Shown here: positions 8,767 through 18,671 of the stretch, in pieces
Numbering within the stretch: the stretch's first letter is position 1
How the letters are laid out: each line of letters starts with the position of its first letter
Source: Planctomycetota bacterium
Lineage (GTDB): Bacteria > Planctomycetota > UBA1135 > UBA2386
Length of the DNA stretch: 64,000 bases
Assembly: GCA_028281765.1 (NCBI GenBank)
Contig: JANQJF010000040.1
Location: 1-64,000 of the forward strand
Direction of reading: 5' to 3'
Notes under the pieces: generated by a model
Seen by the model: the letters and a program-made list of their open reading frames with translations, nothing else
Told to the model about the DNA's origin: nothing
The model's database searches: none
Made by a program: the position numbers and the translations under genes

Positions 8767-11700
8767 TCAGCTCGCGGCGCGCCCCGCCTTCTTGCGCGCG
8801 CTCTTCTTGGTCGCACCCTTCTTGGTCGCACCCGACGTGGTCGGCGCCTTCTTACCGGCGGCCTTCTTCGGGCGCGACTTGGTCGCGGGCTTCAGCAGCT
8901 CCCGCAGGAACGGCGCGGTATGACTGCCGCGGGTCTTCACGACCTCTTCCGGGGTCCCGCTCGCGATGACGCTGCCGCCCGCGGCGCCGGCCTCAGGACC
9001 GAGCTCGACGACGTGATCCGCGCATCGAATCACGTCGAGATGGTGCTCGATCACGATGACCGTATCACCACGTTCGACCAGTCGTTGCAGGACGGTCACG
9101 AGCTTCGCGACATCGTCCATGTGCAGGCCGGTCGTCGGCTCGTCGAGGAGGTACAGATTGTGGCCGCGGCGCGGCTTCGCGAGCTGCGCGACGAGCTTGA
9201 TGCGCTGCGCCTCGCCGCCGCTCAGCGTGTTCGCGGCCTGCCCGAGCTTGAGGTAACCGAGCCCGACATCGACGAGCAGCTGCAGCGGCCGCCGCAGTCG
9301 CTTGTGGTTGCCGAACATCTCGAGCGCGTCGACGACCTCCATCTCGAGAACATCGCCGATGGACTTGCCACGGTAATCGACGGATAGCGTCTCCGCGTTG
9401 AAGCGACGCCCGCGGCACACTTCGCAGGTCACCCACACATCCGCAAGGAAGTGCATCTCGACCTTGATCTGTCCCTTCCCCTCGCAGCTGTCACAGCGCC
9501 CGCCCGCGACGTTGAACGAGAACCGACCGGCCTTGAAGCCCTTGACCTTGCTGCCCGGCAGCTGCGCGTAGAACTCGCGGATCGGCGTCAGGATCCCCGT
9601 GTACGTCGCCGGATTGCTCGACGGCGTCGTGCCGATCGGACTCTGGTCGACCACGATCGGCGTCAGCTCGTCCGACCCGTCGATCTCTGCTTCGCCGTCC
9701 AGGAGCTGCGGCAGCAGCGAATCGAGAACGAGTGACGACTTGCCGGAACCGGACACCCCGGTCACGGCGGTCAACACACCGAGCGGGAAGTCGACGTCGA
9801 GGTCCTTGAGGTTGTGCGCGTTCGCACCGCGCACCCCGATGCTCCCACGCGCCTCGCGACGTTCGGCACCTTCGCCGATCGCGAGCTCGCCGCGCAGGTA
9901 GCGCCCAGTCAGCGAGTCTCCGCTCTCGAGCTGCTTGGCGGTGCCAGCCGCGACGACGCGCCCACCCCGATGACCCGCACCGGGACCGATATCGATCACG
10001 TGATCCGCCGCGCGGATCACCGCTTCGTCATGCTCGATCGCGACGACGGTGTTGCCGAGATCACGCAGGTTCTGCAGCGTGTGGAGTAGCTGCTCCGTGT
10101 CGCGAGGGTGCAGCCCCACCGTCGGCTCGTCGAGCACGTAGAGCACGCCGACGAGACGGTTGCCGAGCTGCGTCGCGAGCCGGATCCGCTGGGCCTCCCC
10201 ACCGGACAGCGTCGCCGCCGACCGATCGAGCGTCAGATAGCCGAGCCCGACGGAGTCGAGGAACGACAGCCGGTTGTCGATCTCGCGCAGCACCTCGTGC
10301 GCGATCTCCTTCTCGGCCTTGCGGAGGCGCAGCTTGGTGATCGCCTCCCGCGCCTCCTTCACGGTCAGCTGCGTGAACTGCGACAGGTTGCGGCTTCCCA
10401 CCGTCACGTGCCGCTGCGCGCGGCCGAGCCGCTCGCCACCGCATTCGGAACACGCCGCCTCGCGCATGACCGCGGAGTAGCGTTCCTCGGCGTGTTCGGT
10501 CTGGCCCTCGCTGTGCGCCCATTCCTCGATCTGCGTCGCGAGACCCTTCCACTGCGCGGACGTCTCCCACTTGCGCGTCGTCTGTCTCCGCGTCTTGCGG
10601 AACACGACGTCGAAGCGTTCGTCGTCGCACCCGTAGAGCATGATGTCGCGCGCTTCCTCGGACAGCTCGTCGAACGGCACGCTCAAGTCGAACCCGTACT
10701 CACGCGCCACCGCCTTCGCGATCGTCGCGTACCAGCCGGTCCGCTTGGTCAGGAACGTGAACGCCGCGCCTTTGTGCTGGATCGCTCCGACGAACAGCGG
10801 CTTGCGCGGATGATTGACGAGCAACTCGGGGACGCAGCGCTTGAGTCGGCCGAGGCCACTGCAGCTCTCGCAGGCTCCGGAATGGTGGTTGAACGAGAAG
10901 TAGCGCGGATGCGGATTCTCCGGCACGCGATGGCCACACTGCGGACACGAGCGATCGACGGTGAAGACCAGCTCGTCGCCGGTCGTCGCGCGCACGACGA
11001 CGCGCCCGAGCCCGAGCTCGGCGGCCTGCGCGGCGCTGTCGACGAGTCTCGAGCGGTCACGGAACGCGACGCGGTCGACCACGAGGTGGAGTTCCGGCCA
11101 CCCGCCGCGCGGCACGGGAATCGGGTCGTCGAGGCGATGCTCTTCGCCGTCGACCAGCGCCCGGACGAAACCGGCTTCGCGCCACTCGCCCCGGAGCCCG
11201 TCGAGGTACTCGACACGCTTCTTCTTCGGCTGTCCCCCGACGCTCTCCGGAAGGTCGATCGGCGCGAGCACGTAGCCGCGCTTCCCCGACCATTCCTTGA
11301 CCAGTGTGCTCGCGATCTGACTCGGGGCGTGGCGCTGCAGCTCGCCGCCGTGGTCGGGGCAATGCGGCCGCCCGATGCGCGCGTAGAGCAGCCGCAGGTA
11401 GTCGTGGATCTCCGTCGCGGTCGCGACGGTCGAGCGCGGGCTGCGACTCGACGCCCGCTGATCGATCGCGATCGCCGGGCCGAGACCGTCGAGCCGGTCG
11501 ACCGGTGCGCGATCGAGCCGGCCGAGATACCGACGCGCGTAGGTCGACAGGCTTTCGACAAACCGTCGCTGCCCTTCGCTGAAAAGCGTGTCGAACGCGA
11601 GGCTGGTCTTACCCGAGCCCGATACGCCGGTGACGACGGTGAACTTGTCGATCGGCACGTCGACGTCGACTTCGCGCAGGTTGTTCTGGCGTGCTCCGCG

Positions 11701-14628
11701 GATCTCGATGTGCGTCGGCGGCGCCTGACGCTTGCCACGGCCCTTCTTCGAACTCGGCTTCTTGCGCCTTGTCTTCAGCACGCCACGCAGCGCCTGTCCC
11801 GTGTGCGACAGGTCGACTTCGACGACGTCCTCCGGCGTGCCCTCGGCGATCAGGGTCCCACCGCCTGGTCCGCCTTCGGGTCCCATGTCGAGCAGCCAGT
11901 CCGCGGACTTGATCACGTCGAGGTTGTGTTCGATGACCACCACCGTGTTGCCCGAGTCGACGAGCCGCTGCAGGCACGCGAGCAGTTTACCCACGTCGTC
12001 CGTGTGGAGTCCCGTCGTCGGCTCGTCGCAGAGGTAGATCGTGCGACCGGTCGCCGGGCGGTGCAGCTCGGTCGCCAGCTTGACGCGCTGCGCCTCGCCT
12101 CCGGACAGAGTCGTCGAAGGCTGGCCGAGCTTGACGTATCCGAGCCCCACGTCCCGCAGCGTCTCGAGCGGCCGCGCGATCTTCGGGAACGACTGGAACA
12201 GCTCGCACGCGTCTTCGACGGTCATGTCGAGGATCTGCGCGACGTTCAGATCGCGATACCGAATCTCGAGCGTCTCCGGGTTGAACCGCTGTCCTCCGCA
12301 GTCGTCGCACTCGATCTCGACCGGGGCGAGGAACTGCATCTCGAGCGACATGACGCCCGCGCCTTCACAGGATTCGCAGCGTCCGCCCGCGACGTTGAAC
12401 GAGAAGCGGCCCTTCTTGTACTCGCGCACGCGCGACTCAGGCAGCTTGGCGAAGAGGTCCCGCACGTGGTCCCACAGACCCGTGTAGGTCGCCGGGTTGC
12501 TGCGCGGCGTGCGACCGATCGGCGACTGCGAGATCTCGACGATCTTGTCGAGTTGGTCGAGTCCCTCGATCGTGTCGTGTTCGCCCGGTCGATCGTGCGC
12601 GCCGTGGAACTGTCGGCGCAGTGCACGCTTCAACACGTGATCGACGAGCGTCGACTTGCCGGACCCGGACACGCCCGTCACGACGACGAGGCATCCGAGT
12701 GGGAACCGCACGTCGATGTCCTTCAGGTTGTGGTGGCGCGCACCGCGCACCCACACCGACGCGCCGTCACTCGGGCGCCGTTCGGCAGGGACTTCGATCT
12801 TGGCTTCGCCCCGCAGGTACTTCGCGGTGATCGAATCGCCGTCGGCGACTTCGGCAGGCGGCCCGGCAGCCACGACCTCTCCGCCGTGCCGCCCGGCGCC
12901 CGGACCGATGTCGACGAGGAAGTCACTCGCGAGCATCGTGTCCTCGTCGTGCTCGACGACGCAGACCGTGTTGCCGCGATCGCGGAGCGCTCGCAGCGTG
13001 CCGAGCAGTCGCTGTTGATCCCGCGGGTGCAACCCGATGCTCGGCTCGTCGAGCACGTAGAGAATGCCGCGGAGTCCCGCTCCGACCTGCGCCGCGAGGC
13101 GAATGCGCTGGGACTCGCCACCCGACAGCGTGTTCGCGCGCCGCTCGAGCGACAGGTAGCCGAGACCGACCTCCGTGAGGAACTGCAGCCGCAGCTCGAT
13201 CTCGCGCACGATGTCCCGGCCGATGATCGCGGCGTTGCCGCTCAGCTTCAGGCCCGCGAAAAACTTCAGGCAGTCGTCAACGGAGCGACCGACGAGCGAC
13301 GGCAGGTCCTCGCCCTCGAACGAGACGCTGCGCCCCATCGGTCCGAGGCGCGTGCCCTCGCAGTCGGGGCACGTCGTCGCTGCGCGGAAGCGATCGAGGT
13401 GTCGCGACGTCGCGTTGCGGTAGGCATTCTCGAGGTGGCGCACGAGTCCGGGCCACGCCGCGTGATCGGACCCCTCCGACCGCCACGTCGACCCGCCTCG
13501 CTGCCACTGGAAGTCGAACTTCCGAGCGCCCGAGCCGTACATGACGATCTTGCGGGCTTTGGCGGTCAGCTTCCGCCACGGCGTGTCCAGGTCGAACCCG
13601 AGCGCATCCCCGACCTGCCCGAGGTGATCGATGCCGAGCTTGGAATACGACAGTCGCCCATCCGCCGTGAACCCGTGCAGGGCGCCGTCTCGGATCGACA
13701 GCTTCGGGTCCTTGATCAGCAGGTCTTCGCTGAAGCTGTAGTGCTCCCCGAGCCCATCGCACGTCGGGCACGCACCCATCGGACTGTTGAACGAGAACAG
13801 CCGCGGCTCGATCTCCGGGATCGAACCGTGACCCTCGGGGCACGCCCGCTGGGTCGAGTACAGCACGTACTCCTCGGACTCGGAGTCCATGACCGCGCAG
13901 AGCCCATCCGCGAGCGCGATCGCCTGCTCGATCGCTTCGGCGAGGCGCGACTCGACGTCGCCCTTGATCCGCAGACGGTCGACGACGAGTTCGATCGTGT
14001 GATACTTGTAGCGGTGCAGCGAGATGTCTTCGTCGAGACGCCGCACCTGGCCGTCGATCCGCGCGCGCACGAATCCACGGGACCGAAAACTCGCGAGCTC
14101 CTGCCGGTACTCGCCCTTGCGCTCCCGCACCACCGGCGCGAGCACGAGCAGCTTGCCTTCCGGGAATCGCTCGACGATCGCCTTCACGATGCGATCGACC
14201 GACCACGATTCGATCTTCGCGCCACACTCGGGGCACACGGGCGAGCCGAGCCGCGCGAACAGCAGCCGCATGAAGTCGAGCACTTCCGTCAACGTGCCGA
14301 CGGTCGAACGCGGACTGTGGCCGACCGATTTCTGGTCGATCGAGACCGTCGGAGAGAGCCCGTCGACCTTCTCGACCCGCGGCTTCTCCATCTTGCCGAG
14401 GAACTGCCGCGCATAGCTCGAGAGGCTCTCGAGGAAGCGCCGCTGGCCCTCCTGGTAGACGGTGTGGTAGGCCAGGCTCGACTTGCCCGAGCCGGAGACT
14501 CCCGTGAACGTCACGAGCGCGTCCCGCGGGAAATCGAGATCCACGCCCTTGAGATTGTGCTCGCGCGCCCCGCGCACGATCACGTGCTGAGCTGCGGTTC
14601 CGTTCTGTTTCTTCGCGCGCGACGCCAT
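8767..14628 (-). CDS. uvrA: Double-length excinuclease ABC subunit A (tandem UvrA fusion)
   Basis: Damage-recognition ATPase of nucleotide excision repair, but 1953 aa instead of about 940: two complete UvrA copies in one chain. Copy 1 spans about residues 1-960 and copy 2 about 990-1905. There are four Walker A motifs of the form GVSGSGK(S/T), the first at residues 43-50, and four signatures (LSGGESQRIRL, LSGGEAQRVKL, LSGGEAQRIRL, LSGGEAQRIKL). Each copy ends with the zinc-hairpin pattern CESCEGAG...CDDCGG or CDSCEGKG...CEVCRG. The copies are joined by a basic linker, and the protein ends in a Lys/Ala/Thr-rich tail. Double-size UvrA is known in Chlamydiae. uvrB and uvrC are not nearby; thiE follows 2 nt downstream. 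Confidence 0.96.
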   Translation of the reverse strand: MASRAKKQNGTAAQHVIVRGAREHNLKGVDLDFPRDALVTFTGVSGSGKSSLAYHTVYQEGQRRFLESLSSYARQFLGKMEKPRVEKVDGLSPTVSIDQKSVGHSPRSTVGTLTEVLDFMRLLFARLGSPVCPECGAKIESWSVDRIVKAIVERFPEGKLLVLAPVVRERKGEYRQELASFRSRGFVRARIDGQVRRLDEDISLHRYKYHTIELVVDRLRIKGDVESRLAEAIEQAIALADGLCAVMDSESEEYVLYSTQRACPEGHGSIPEIEPRLFSFNSPMGACPTCDGLGEHYSFSEDLLIKDPKLSIRDGALHGFTADGRLSYSKLGIDHLGQVGDALGFDLDTPWRKLTAKARKIVMYGSGARKFDFQWQRGGSTWRSEGSDHAAWPGLVRHLENAYRNATSRHLDRFRAATTCPDCEGTRLGPMGRSVSFEGEDLPSLVGRSVDDCLKFFAGLKLSGNAAIIGRDIVREIELRLQFLTEVGLGYLSLERRANTLSGGESQRIRLAAQVGAGLRGILYVLDEPSIGLHPRDQQRLLGTLRALRDRGNTVCVVEHDEDTMLASDFLVDIGPGAGRHGGEVVAAGPPAEVADGDSITAKYLRGEAKIEVPAERRPSDGASVWVRGARHHNLKDIDVRFPLGCLVVVTGVSGSGKSTLVDHVLKRALRRQFHGAHDRPGEHDTIEGLDQLDKIVEISQSPIGRTPRSNPATYTGLWDHVRDLFAKLPESRVREYKKGRFSFNVAGGRCESCEGAGVMSLEMQFLAPVEIECDDCGGQRFNPETLEIRYRDLNVAQILDMTVEDACELFQSFPKIARPLETLRDVGLGYVKLGQPSTTLSGGEAQRVKLATELHRPATGRTIYLCDEPTTGLHTDDVGKLLACLQRLVDSGNTVVVIEHNLDVIKSADWLLDMGPEGGPGGGTLIAEGTPEDVVEVDLSHTGQALRGVLKTRRKKPSSKKGRGKRQAPPTHIEIRGARQNNLREVDVDVPIDKFTVVTGVSGSGKTSLAFDTLFSEGQRRFVESLSTYARRYLGRLDRAPVDRLDGLGPAIAIDQRASSRSPRSTVATATEIHDYLRLLYARIGRPHCPDHGGELQRHAPSQIASTLVKEWSGKRGYVLAPIDLPESVGGQPKKKRVEYLDGLRGEWREAGFVRALVDGEEHRLDDPIPVPRGGWPELHLVVDRVAFRDRSRLVDSAAQAAELGLGRVVVRATTGDELVFTVDRSCPQCGHRVPENPHPRYFSFNHHSGACESCSGLGRLKRCVPELLVNHPRKPLFVGAIQHKGAAFTFLTKRTGWYATIAKAVAREYGFDLSVPFDELSEEARDIMLYGCDDERFDVVFRKTRRQTTRKWETSAQWKGLATQIEEWAHSEGQTEHAEERYSAVMREAACSECGGERLGRAQRHVTVGSRNLSQFTQLTVKEAREAITKLRLRKAEKEIAHEVLREIDNRLSFLDSVGLGYLTLDRSAATLSGGEAQRIRLATQLGNRLVGVLYVLDEPTVGLHPRDTEQLLHTLQNLRDLGNTVVAIEHDEAVIRAADHVIDIGPGAGHRGGRVVAAGTAKQLESGDSLTGRYLRGELAIGEGAERREARGSIGVRGANAHNLKDLDVDFPLGVLTAVTGVSGSGKSSLVLDSLLPQLLDGEAEIDGSDELTPIVVDQSPIGTTPSSNPATYTGILTPIREFYAQLPGSKVKGFKAGRFSFNVAGGRCDSCEGKGQIKVEMHFLADVWVTCEVCRGRRFNAETLSVDYRGKSIGDVLEMEVVDALEMFGNHKRLRRPLQLLVDVGLGYLKLGQAANTLSGGEAQRIKLVAQLAKPRRGHNLYLLDEPTTGLHMDDVAKLVTVLQRLVERGDTVIVIEHHLDVIRCADHVVELGPEAGAAGGSVIASGTPEEVVKTRGSHTAPFLRELLKPATKSRPKKAAGKKAPTTSGATKKGATKKSARKKAGRAAS

Positions 14629-14638
14629 GGGCCGGGTG

Positions 14639-14644
14639 AGGGTA
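14639..14644 (-). promoter_or_regulatory. uvrA: Candidate -10 element, uvrA
   Basis: TACCCT on the minus strand, 10 nt before the uvrA ATG. No LexA-type box is evident in the 64-bp divergent gap. Confidence 0.45.
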
Positions 14645-14680
14645 GCGGCAGGGACCCGAGACGAGTAGCGGGGATTCGAC

Positions 14681-14686
14681 TACACT
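14681..14686 (+). promoter_or_regulatory. Candidate -10 element, small membrane protein/SGNH pair
   Basis: TACACT, ending 6 nt before the GTG at 14693. The nine bases TACACTTCG recur at the esterase gene (16519), at nearly the same distance from its start. Confidence 0.55.
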
Positions 14687-14692
14687 TCGAGC

Positions 14693-15001
14693 GTGTCGAA
14701 CCGCACGTGGATCCCGATCGCCGGCCTAGCCGCACTGTGCTTCGTCGACTGGGCGTGGACGGTTGCACACCTCTTGCGTGGCGTCGAAGAAGCGAACCCT
14801 GTGCTCGCGTGGGCGTTCGAATCCGGCGGCCTGTCGCTGTTCACGGCATGCAAGTTCGGCCTGAACGTGCCAGCGCTCGCGGTCCTCGCATGGCAACGCG
14901 AACACCGCCTCGTCCGCCGGATCGTGCCCGTCGCGGTGCTCGCGCACGGCCTCGTGCTGGGCGCTCACGTCGCGACCGAAGCGATGCTCCGTGCTCACTG
15001 A
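14693..15001 (+). CDS. Small three-TM membrane protein (DUF5658-like)
   Basis: A 102-aa integral membrane protein starting with GTG; TACACT ends 6 nt before it. Three hydrophobic segments are seen, about residues 8-27, 47-66 and 77-97. The first ends in a Trp/Asp-containing stretch (CFVDWAWTV), followed by EEANPVL and FTACKFG. The D...ANP...K pattern recalls DUF5658-type proteins, whose function is unknown. It overlaps the following SGNH gene by 11 nt, suggesting coupled translation. Confidence 0.65.
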   Translation: MSNRTWIPIAGLAALCFVDWAWTVAHLLRGVEEANPVLAWAFESGGLSLFTACKFGLNVPALAVLAWQREHRLVRRIVPVAVLAHGLVLGAHVATEAMLRAH

Positions 15002-16481
15002 CACCGTGCCTCCGACCCGCGCCCTGTCTCCCCGTCGCAAGGTCGCCTACGCCTGGGTCGCGTGCGTACTGATGTTCGGTGCGCTCGAGTTCGCATGCCG
15101 ACTCATCGAGCCCGTCGACAGTCGCTTCTATCGCCTTCAACCCAAGCTCCCGGGTGTGCTGCGGATCGTCACGCTCGGCGGCTCGACCGTATTCGGCACA
15201 CCCGTGCGCGAGCTCGGGATCATGGCACAACTCGACGCTACGCTGCGGCACGCTCTCGACCGCGACTTCGAGGTGATCAACCTGGGCACGCCGGCGGCCG
15301 GTTCGACATTCGTCCTCGGTCAGCTGGAGCTCGCGATCGCCGACGGTGACCCGGACCTGCTCGTCGTGCTCACGGCCCACAACGAGTTCCTCGACCGCAC
15401 CGCAGAGGCGACGCCGGTCCGCAGCTGGCTCCTCGAGCGCCTCGCGCTGCTTCGCGGGCTCGAGTCCGTCACCCGATCCAAGCCGGCTCCACGCTCGGAC
15501 GCCGAGATCCTGCCCGACCGACTCGAGCCGTACGACCGCGCTTCTCCGTGGTTTTCGAGAGTCCGAGACCGGTACCGCGAAAACTTGGACCGCATCGCGG
15601 CGATCGCCCGCGCCGCAGACATCCCGCTGGTGTTGTGCACGGCCCCGCGCAATCTCGTCGACTGGGCGCCGAGTCGCGAAGAAGGGATCGCGAAGCGCGG
15701 CGACTCCGAGGTTTCGACGCGCATCGAATCGCACCTGGAGGCAGGCCGCCACGAACAAGCCCGACGTGCCCTCGACGGGCTCGGCGAAGGAGACGACGCG
15801 ACGCGGGCCTTCTTCGAAGGACGAATCTTCGCGGCTACGGGTGACGCGATCGCCGCGAAGCGCGCGCTCGAGCGCGCGAGCGATGCCGACCCGTTTCCGT
15901 GGCGCACCCTCCGGGAATTCAACACCGCGATCCGAGACCGCGCGGGGCCCGGCGTCCGCGTCGTCGACGTCGCAAAGACGCTGGAAGACGCGTCGCCTGA
16001 CGGACTCGTCGGCTGGGACCTGATCTACGACAACTGCCATCCGACACCACACGGGGCCGCGATCGCGGCACGCAGCATCGCGTCCACGATCTTGGAACTC
16101 CTCGGCGAGAACCCCAACCGCCTCGACGCACCGGACGCCGCGCTCACTCGCTACCGAGCCGACCTCGGCGAGAGATGGAACGAGCTCGAGACCGAGGGCT
16201 GGTTCCGAACCGGCGTGTATGTCATGAAGGTGCCGTTCTTCGCGTATGCCCGCGCGCGACACTGCTTCCGAGCCGCGCTCGAACGCAACCCGAAGTGTTG
16301 GGCCGCGTGGGCCAATCTCGGGACGATGGCGATTCTCGAGGGTGCGAAGGACGAAGGTGTGTCGTGCCTCTCACGCGCAACCGAGATCAAAGGGGCACCC
16401 CTGACTCTGGAAGACACGTTCGACGTTCCCTACCTGAGGGTGGCCGCCCGACGCGCCGACATCGACCTCGCGCGGCTCTGA
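14991..16481 (+). CDS. Membrane-anchored SGNH/GDSL hydrolase-like protein
   Basis: A 496-aa protein with GTG start, an N-terminal signal-anchor (residues 18-38) and an extracytoplasmic SGNH-fold domain. Block I is TLGGSTVFG (nucleophile Ser65), the Gly block is INLGTPAAGST, the Asn block is replaced by LTAHNEF, and the Asp/His block is DNCHPTPHG. SGNH proteins are esterases, lipases or polysaccharide O-acetyl-transfer/hydrolase enzymes; the exact substrate cannot be read. The last 90 residues (CFRAALERNPKCWAAWANLG) look like a tetratricopeptide-type helical repeat. It overlaps the preceding small membrane-protein gene. Confidence 0.8.
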   Translation: MLTDTVPPTRALSPRRKVAYAWVACVLMFGALEFACRLIEPVDSRFYRLQPKLPGVLRIVTLGGSTVFGTPVRELGIMAQLDATLRHALDRDFEVINLGTPAAGSTFVLGQLELAIADGDPDLLVVLTAHNEFLDRTAEATPVRSWLLERLALLRGLESVTRSKPAPRSDAEILPDRLEPYDRASPWFSRVRDRYRENLDRIAAIARAADIPLVLCTAPRNLVDWAPSREEGIAKRGDSEVSTRIESHLEAGRHEQARRALDGLGEGDDATRAFFEGRIFAATGDAIAAKRALERASDADPFPWRTLREFNTAIRDRAGPGVRVVDVAKTLEDASPDGLVGWDLIYDNCHPTPHGAAIAARSIASTILELLGENPNRLDAPDAALTRYRADLGERWNELETEGWFRTGVYVMKVPFFAYARARHCFRAALERNPKCWAAWANLGTMAILEGAKDEGVSCLSRATEIKGAPLTLEDTFDVPYLRVAARRADIDLARL

Positions 16482-16518
16482 GACTCCGAATGGCTCTGAA
16501 TCGCACTGCCGATCCGCG

Positions 16519-16524
16519 TACACT
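16519..16524 (+). promoter_or_regulatory. Candidate -10 element, esterase gene
   Basis: TACACT followed by TCG, 7 nt before the ATG at 16532. This supports the start that begins the signal peptide. Confidence 0.55.
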
Positions 16525-16531
16525 TCGCGGC

Positions 16532-17542
16532 ATGCGACATGCCTTCCTGATCGCCGTCACTCTCGCCTGCACGACTCTCACCGCGCAGCGCCGTCAGCGC
16601 GACAACCAGCGCGAGTTCAAGCTCGATCACTTCACCCACAAGGTGGTGACGTTCGACGCGCCGAGCATCGACCGTGGCGAGGCCCGCTACGTGATCTACA
16701 TGCCGAAGGACTACGACGACGAGAAGCAATCCAAGACCAAGTATCCGCTCGCGATCTGGCTGCACGGCATGAACGGTGGCTACCACCGCTTCCACGACAA
16801 CGACGGCCCGCAGATCCTCGACGAGCTGCGAGAGAAGGACGAGATTCCCCCGATGCTGTTCGTCGCCGCGAACGCCAACCGTCGTCCGCTCTACATGAAC
16901 GGCATGAACGGCGGCGACTACGAGGACCTGATCGTGAAGGATCTTCTGTCGCACCTCGAGAAGACCTACCGTGTCGCCGACGAGCGCGAGAAGCGCGCGA
17001 TTCTCGGCGTCTCGATCGGGGGCCTGGGTGCGATGAAGATCGCGCTCGCGAACACCGACAAATTCGGCAGCGTCGCGACACACTCCGCCGTCGTGCTGCC
17101 TGAATCGCTCGACGGCTTGCCGCGTCGCATGGCGCGCCGCATCGAGTGGATCGCGGAGAGCAACGGACTCGACCAGGTCCTCGGCAACCCGATCGACGCG
17201 AAGAAGTGGAAGACCGTGTCGACGATCGCGATCACGAAGGAGATGAAGCTCGACGAGCTCAAGAAGCTGCGCATCTACTTCGATGCGGGCACGGACGATC
17301 GCTACGACCTGGCCCCCGGCAACCAGCAGCTGAGCAAGGCGCTGAAGGAACGCGGCGTCGACCACGCGTTCGAACTCGTGGACGGCGGCGGCCACGCCTG
17401 GGGCTCGGGCGCGACGCAGCGCCAGCTGCCGAAGTCGCTGAAGTTCGTCGCCGCGACGTTCCGCGGTCAGCAGGGCAAGCCGGCGTCGAAGCCGACCAGC
17501 AGGCCTCACAAAGCAGGAAGGCCGCAAGCCGGCAAGAAGTAG
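16532..17542 (+). CDS. Secreted esterase (alpha/beta hydrolase, esterase-D type)
   Basis: A 336-aa exported hydrolase. The ATG chosen gives a signal peptide ending TTLTAQ; TACACT ends 7 nt upstream. The fold is that of the esterase family containing feruloyl esterases and esterase D: YVIYMPKDYDD, LAIWLHGMNGG (oxyanion region), ILGVSIGGLGAMK with nucleophile Ser in GVSIGG, DAGTDDRYDL with the acid, and DGGGHAWGSG with the histidine. All three catalytic residues are present. The C-terminal 25 residues are Lys/Pro/Ser-rich and probably disordered. Its stop codon forms a palindrome with that of the convergent neighbour. Confidence 0.87.
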   Translation: MRHAFLIAVTLACTTLTAQRRQRDNQREFKLDHFTHKVVTFDAPSIDRGEARYVIYMPKDYDDEKQSKTKYPLAIWLHGMNGGYHRFHDNDGPQILDELREKDEIPPMLFVAANANRRPLYMNGMNGGDYEDLIVKDLLSHLEKTYRVADEREKRAILGVSIGGLGAMKIALANTDKFGSVATHSAVVLPESLDGLPRRMARRIEWIAESNGLDQVLGNPIDAKKWKTVSTIAITKEMKLDELKKLRIYFDAGTDDRYDLAPGNQQLSKALKERGVDHAFELVDGGGHAWGSGATQRQLPKSLKFVAATFRGQQGKPASKPTSRPHKAGRPQAGKK

Positions 17543-17549
17543 CGCGCTA
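17540..17549. other. Palindrome made of two convergent stop codons
   Basis: TAGCGCGCTA is its own reverse complement and contains the TAG stops of the esterase and of the convergent exported-protein gene, with four bases between them. Confidence 0.85.
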
Positions 17550-18671
17550 CGAGTTCTCGACCCAGACAGACTGGGTCGTCGCGTTCAGTGCAATTGTCGT
17601 CGGGTCGAAGAGCAAGACCTCGAACCCGAAGAACGACGACGCCAGACCGAGGTCCACCGACGACACGAGCGGGATGTCGACGTGCATCTCGTTGTTGGCG
17701 ATCGGCGTACCGAACGTCGAGAACGCCGTGATCGCCGGGTCGAGGATATCGATCTCGATGGTCTGCCCGAGCACCGGCAACCCGAACGGGAAGCGGATGC
17801 CGGCGTTGAACAGGATCAGCACGAGGTCGTTGTTGTGCCCCTGTGCGTAGACCGACAGTCCCAGCTGCGCCGGCGCGCCCCGCGAATCGTTCCAGCCGGC
17901 CCAGCCGGCGTCCGCGATCGGCGAGTTGTAGCAGGAGTCGCCGAACGCGGCGCTGCGATGCCCGGCCTGGTTGTGCGCGTCGCTGAGCGACCACGAGGAG
18001 CGCAGGTTGAGCGTCGGCGCGTCCTCGGTGTACCAGATCGAGCTGCGCGCACCCCCGAGTCCGAAGTGCGTGATCGTGCCGTTCGGGTACGCGAATCCGT
18101 AGTAGGACTGGTCGAGCCCGTAGCCCTGATTGGACGCCGACGGCAGGAAGCCGAAGTACCCGGTCGTCGCCGAATCCGCACCGGGCTCGTAGACGCCACA
18201 AATCGCGAAGTCCGCCTGGACGTCGATCGGCACGGCGGTGCCGATCGCGACGGTCACGGAGTTGAACGCGTTGCCGTTCGCCACGGCCAACGGTGTCGAC
18301 GGTAAAGTGAAGAGCGGCGCGGCGGCGACATCCGGCACGACCAGGTTGCCGGCATCCGTCGTCGTCGGATAGATCCGAAACTCGGGCAGGTTGATCGTCT
18401 GCGGGAACGCCCCGTTCACGTCCGACGGCTGCCACCACGTGCCGAAGCCCGTGATCCGGCGCGGCTCTCGCCGCTGGTCCGCGACGTCCCGGAACACGCG
18501 CCAGTGCATGGTGTCCGCCGCCACCGTCGTCCCATCGGTGTACTCCGGTGGATTGGCCGTCCACAGCGCCGTGTAGAACGACCGGTTGTGCCGATACACG
18601 GGGTTCGTGTTCTGTGCGAACGCCGTCACGGCAACACACGACACGGCGAGGCAAACGAGAATGCGGTTCAT
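17547..18671 (-). CDS. Exported protein of unknown function
   Basis: A 374-aa secreted protein. The start at 18671 gives a signal peptide (MNRILVCLAVSCVAVTAFAQ) and overlaps the preceding gene by ATGA, so it is translated by coupling. I recognise no domain. The mature sequence is beta-rich, full of Asn, Gly, Thr and aromatic residues, with short TANPPEYTDG and YYGFAYPNGTITHFGLGG stretches and a C-terminal all-beta part (PFGLPVLGQTIEIDI). It resembles secreted surface proteins by composition only. Cytoplasmic function is excluded by the clear signal peptide. Confidence 0.75.
   Translation of the reverse strand: MNRILVCLAVSCVAVTAFAQNTNPVYRHNRSFYTALWTANPPEYTDGTTVAADTMHWRVFRDVADQRREPRRITGFGTWWQPSDVNGAFPQTINLPEFRIYPTTTDAGNLVVPDVAAAPLFTLPSTPLAVANGNAFNSVTVAIGTAVPIDVQADFAICGVYEPGADSATTGYFGFLPSASNQGYGLDQSYYGFAYPNGTITHFGLGGARSSIWYTEDAPTLNLRSSWSLSDAHNQAGHRSAAFGDSCYNSPIADAGWAGWNDSRGAPAQLGLSVYAQGHNNDLVLILFNAGIRFPFGLPVLGQTIEIDILDPAITAFSTFGTPIANNEMHVDIPLVSSVDLGLASSFFGFEVLLFDPTTIALNATTQSVWVENS

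Noticed and set aside
10108-15072. A 1654-codon open frame on the plus strand opposite uvrA
   Set aside because: It is antisense to a complete UvrA with all motifs, has Arg/Asp/Leu-rich low-complexity composition, and arises from high third-position GC.
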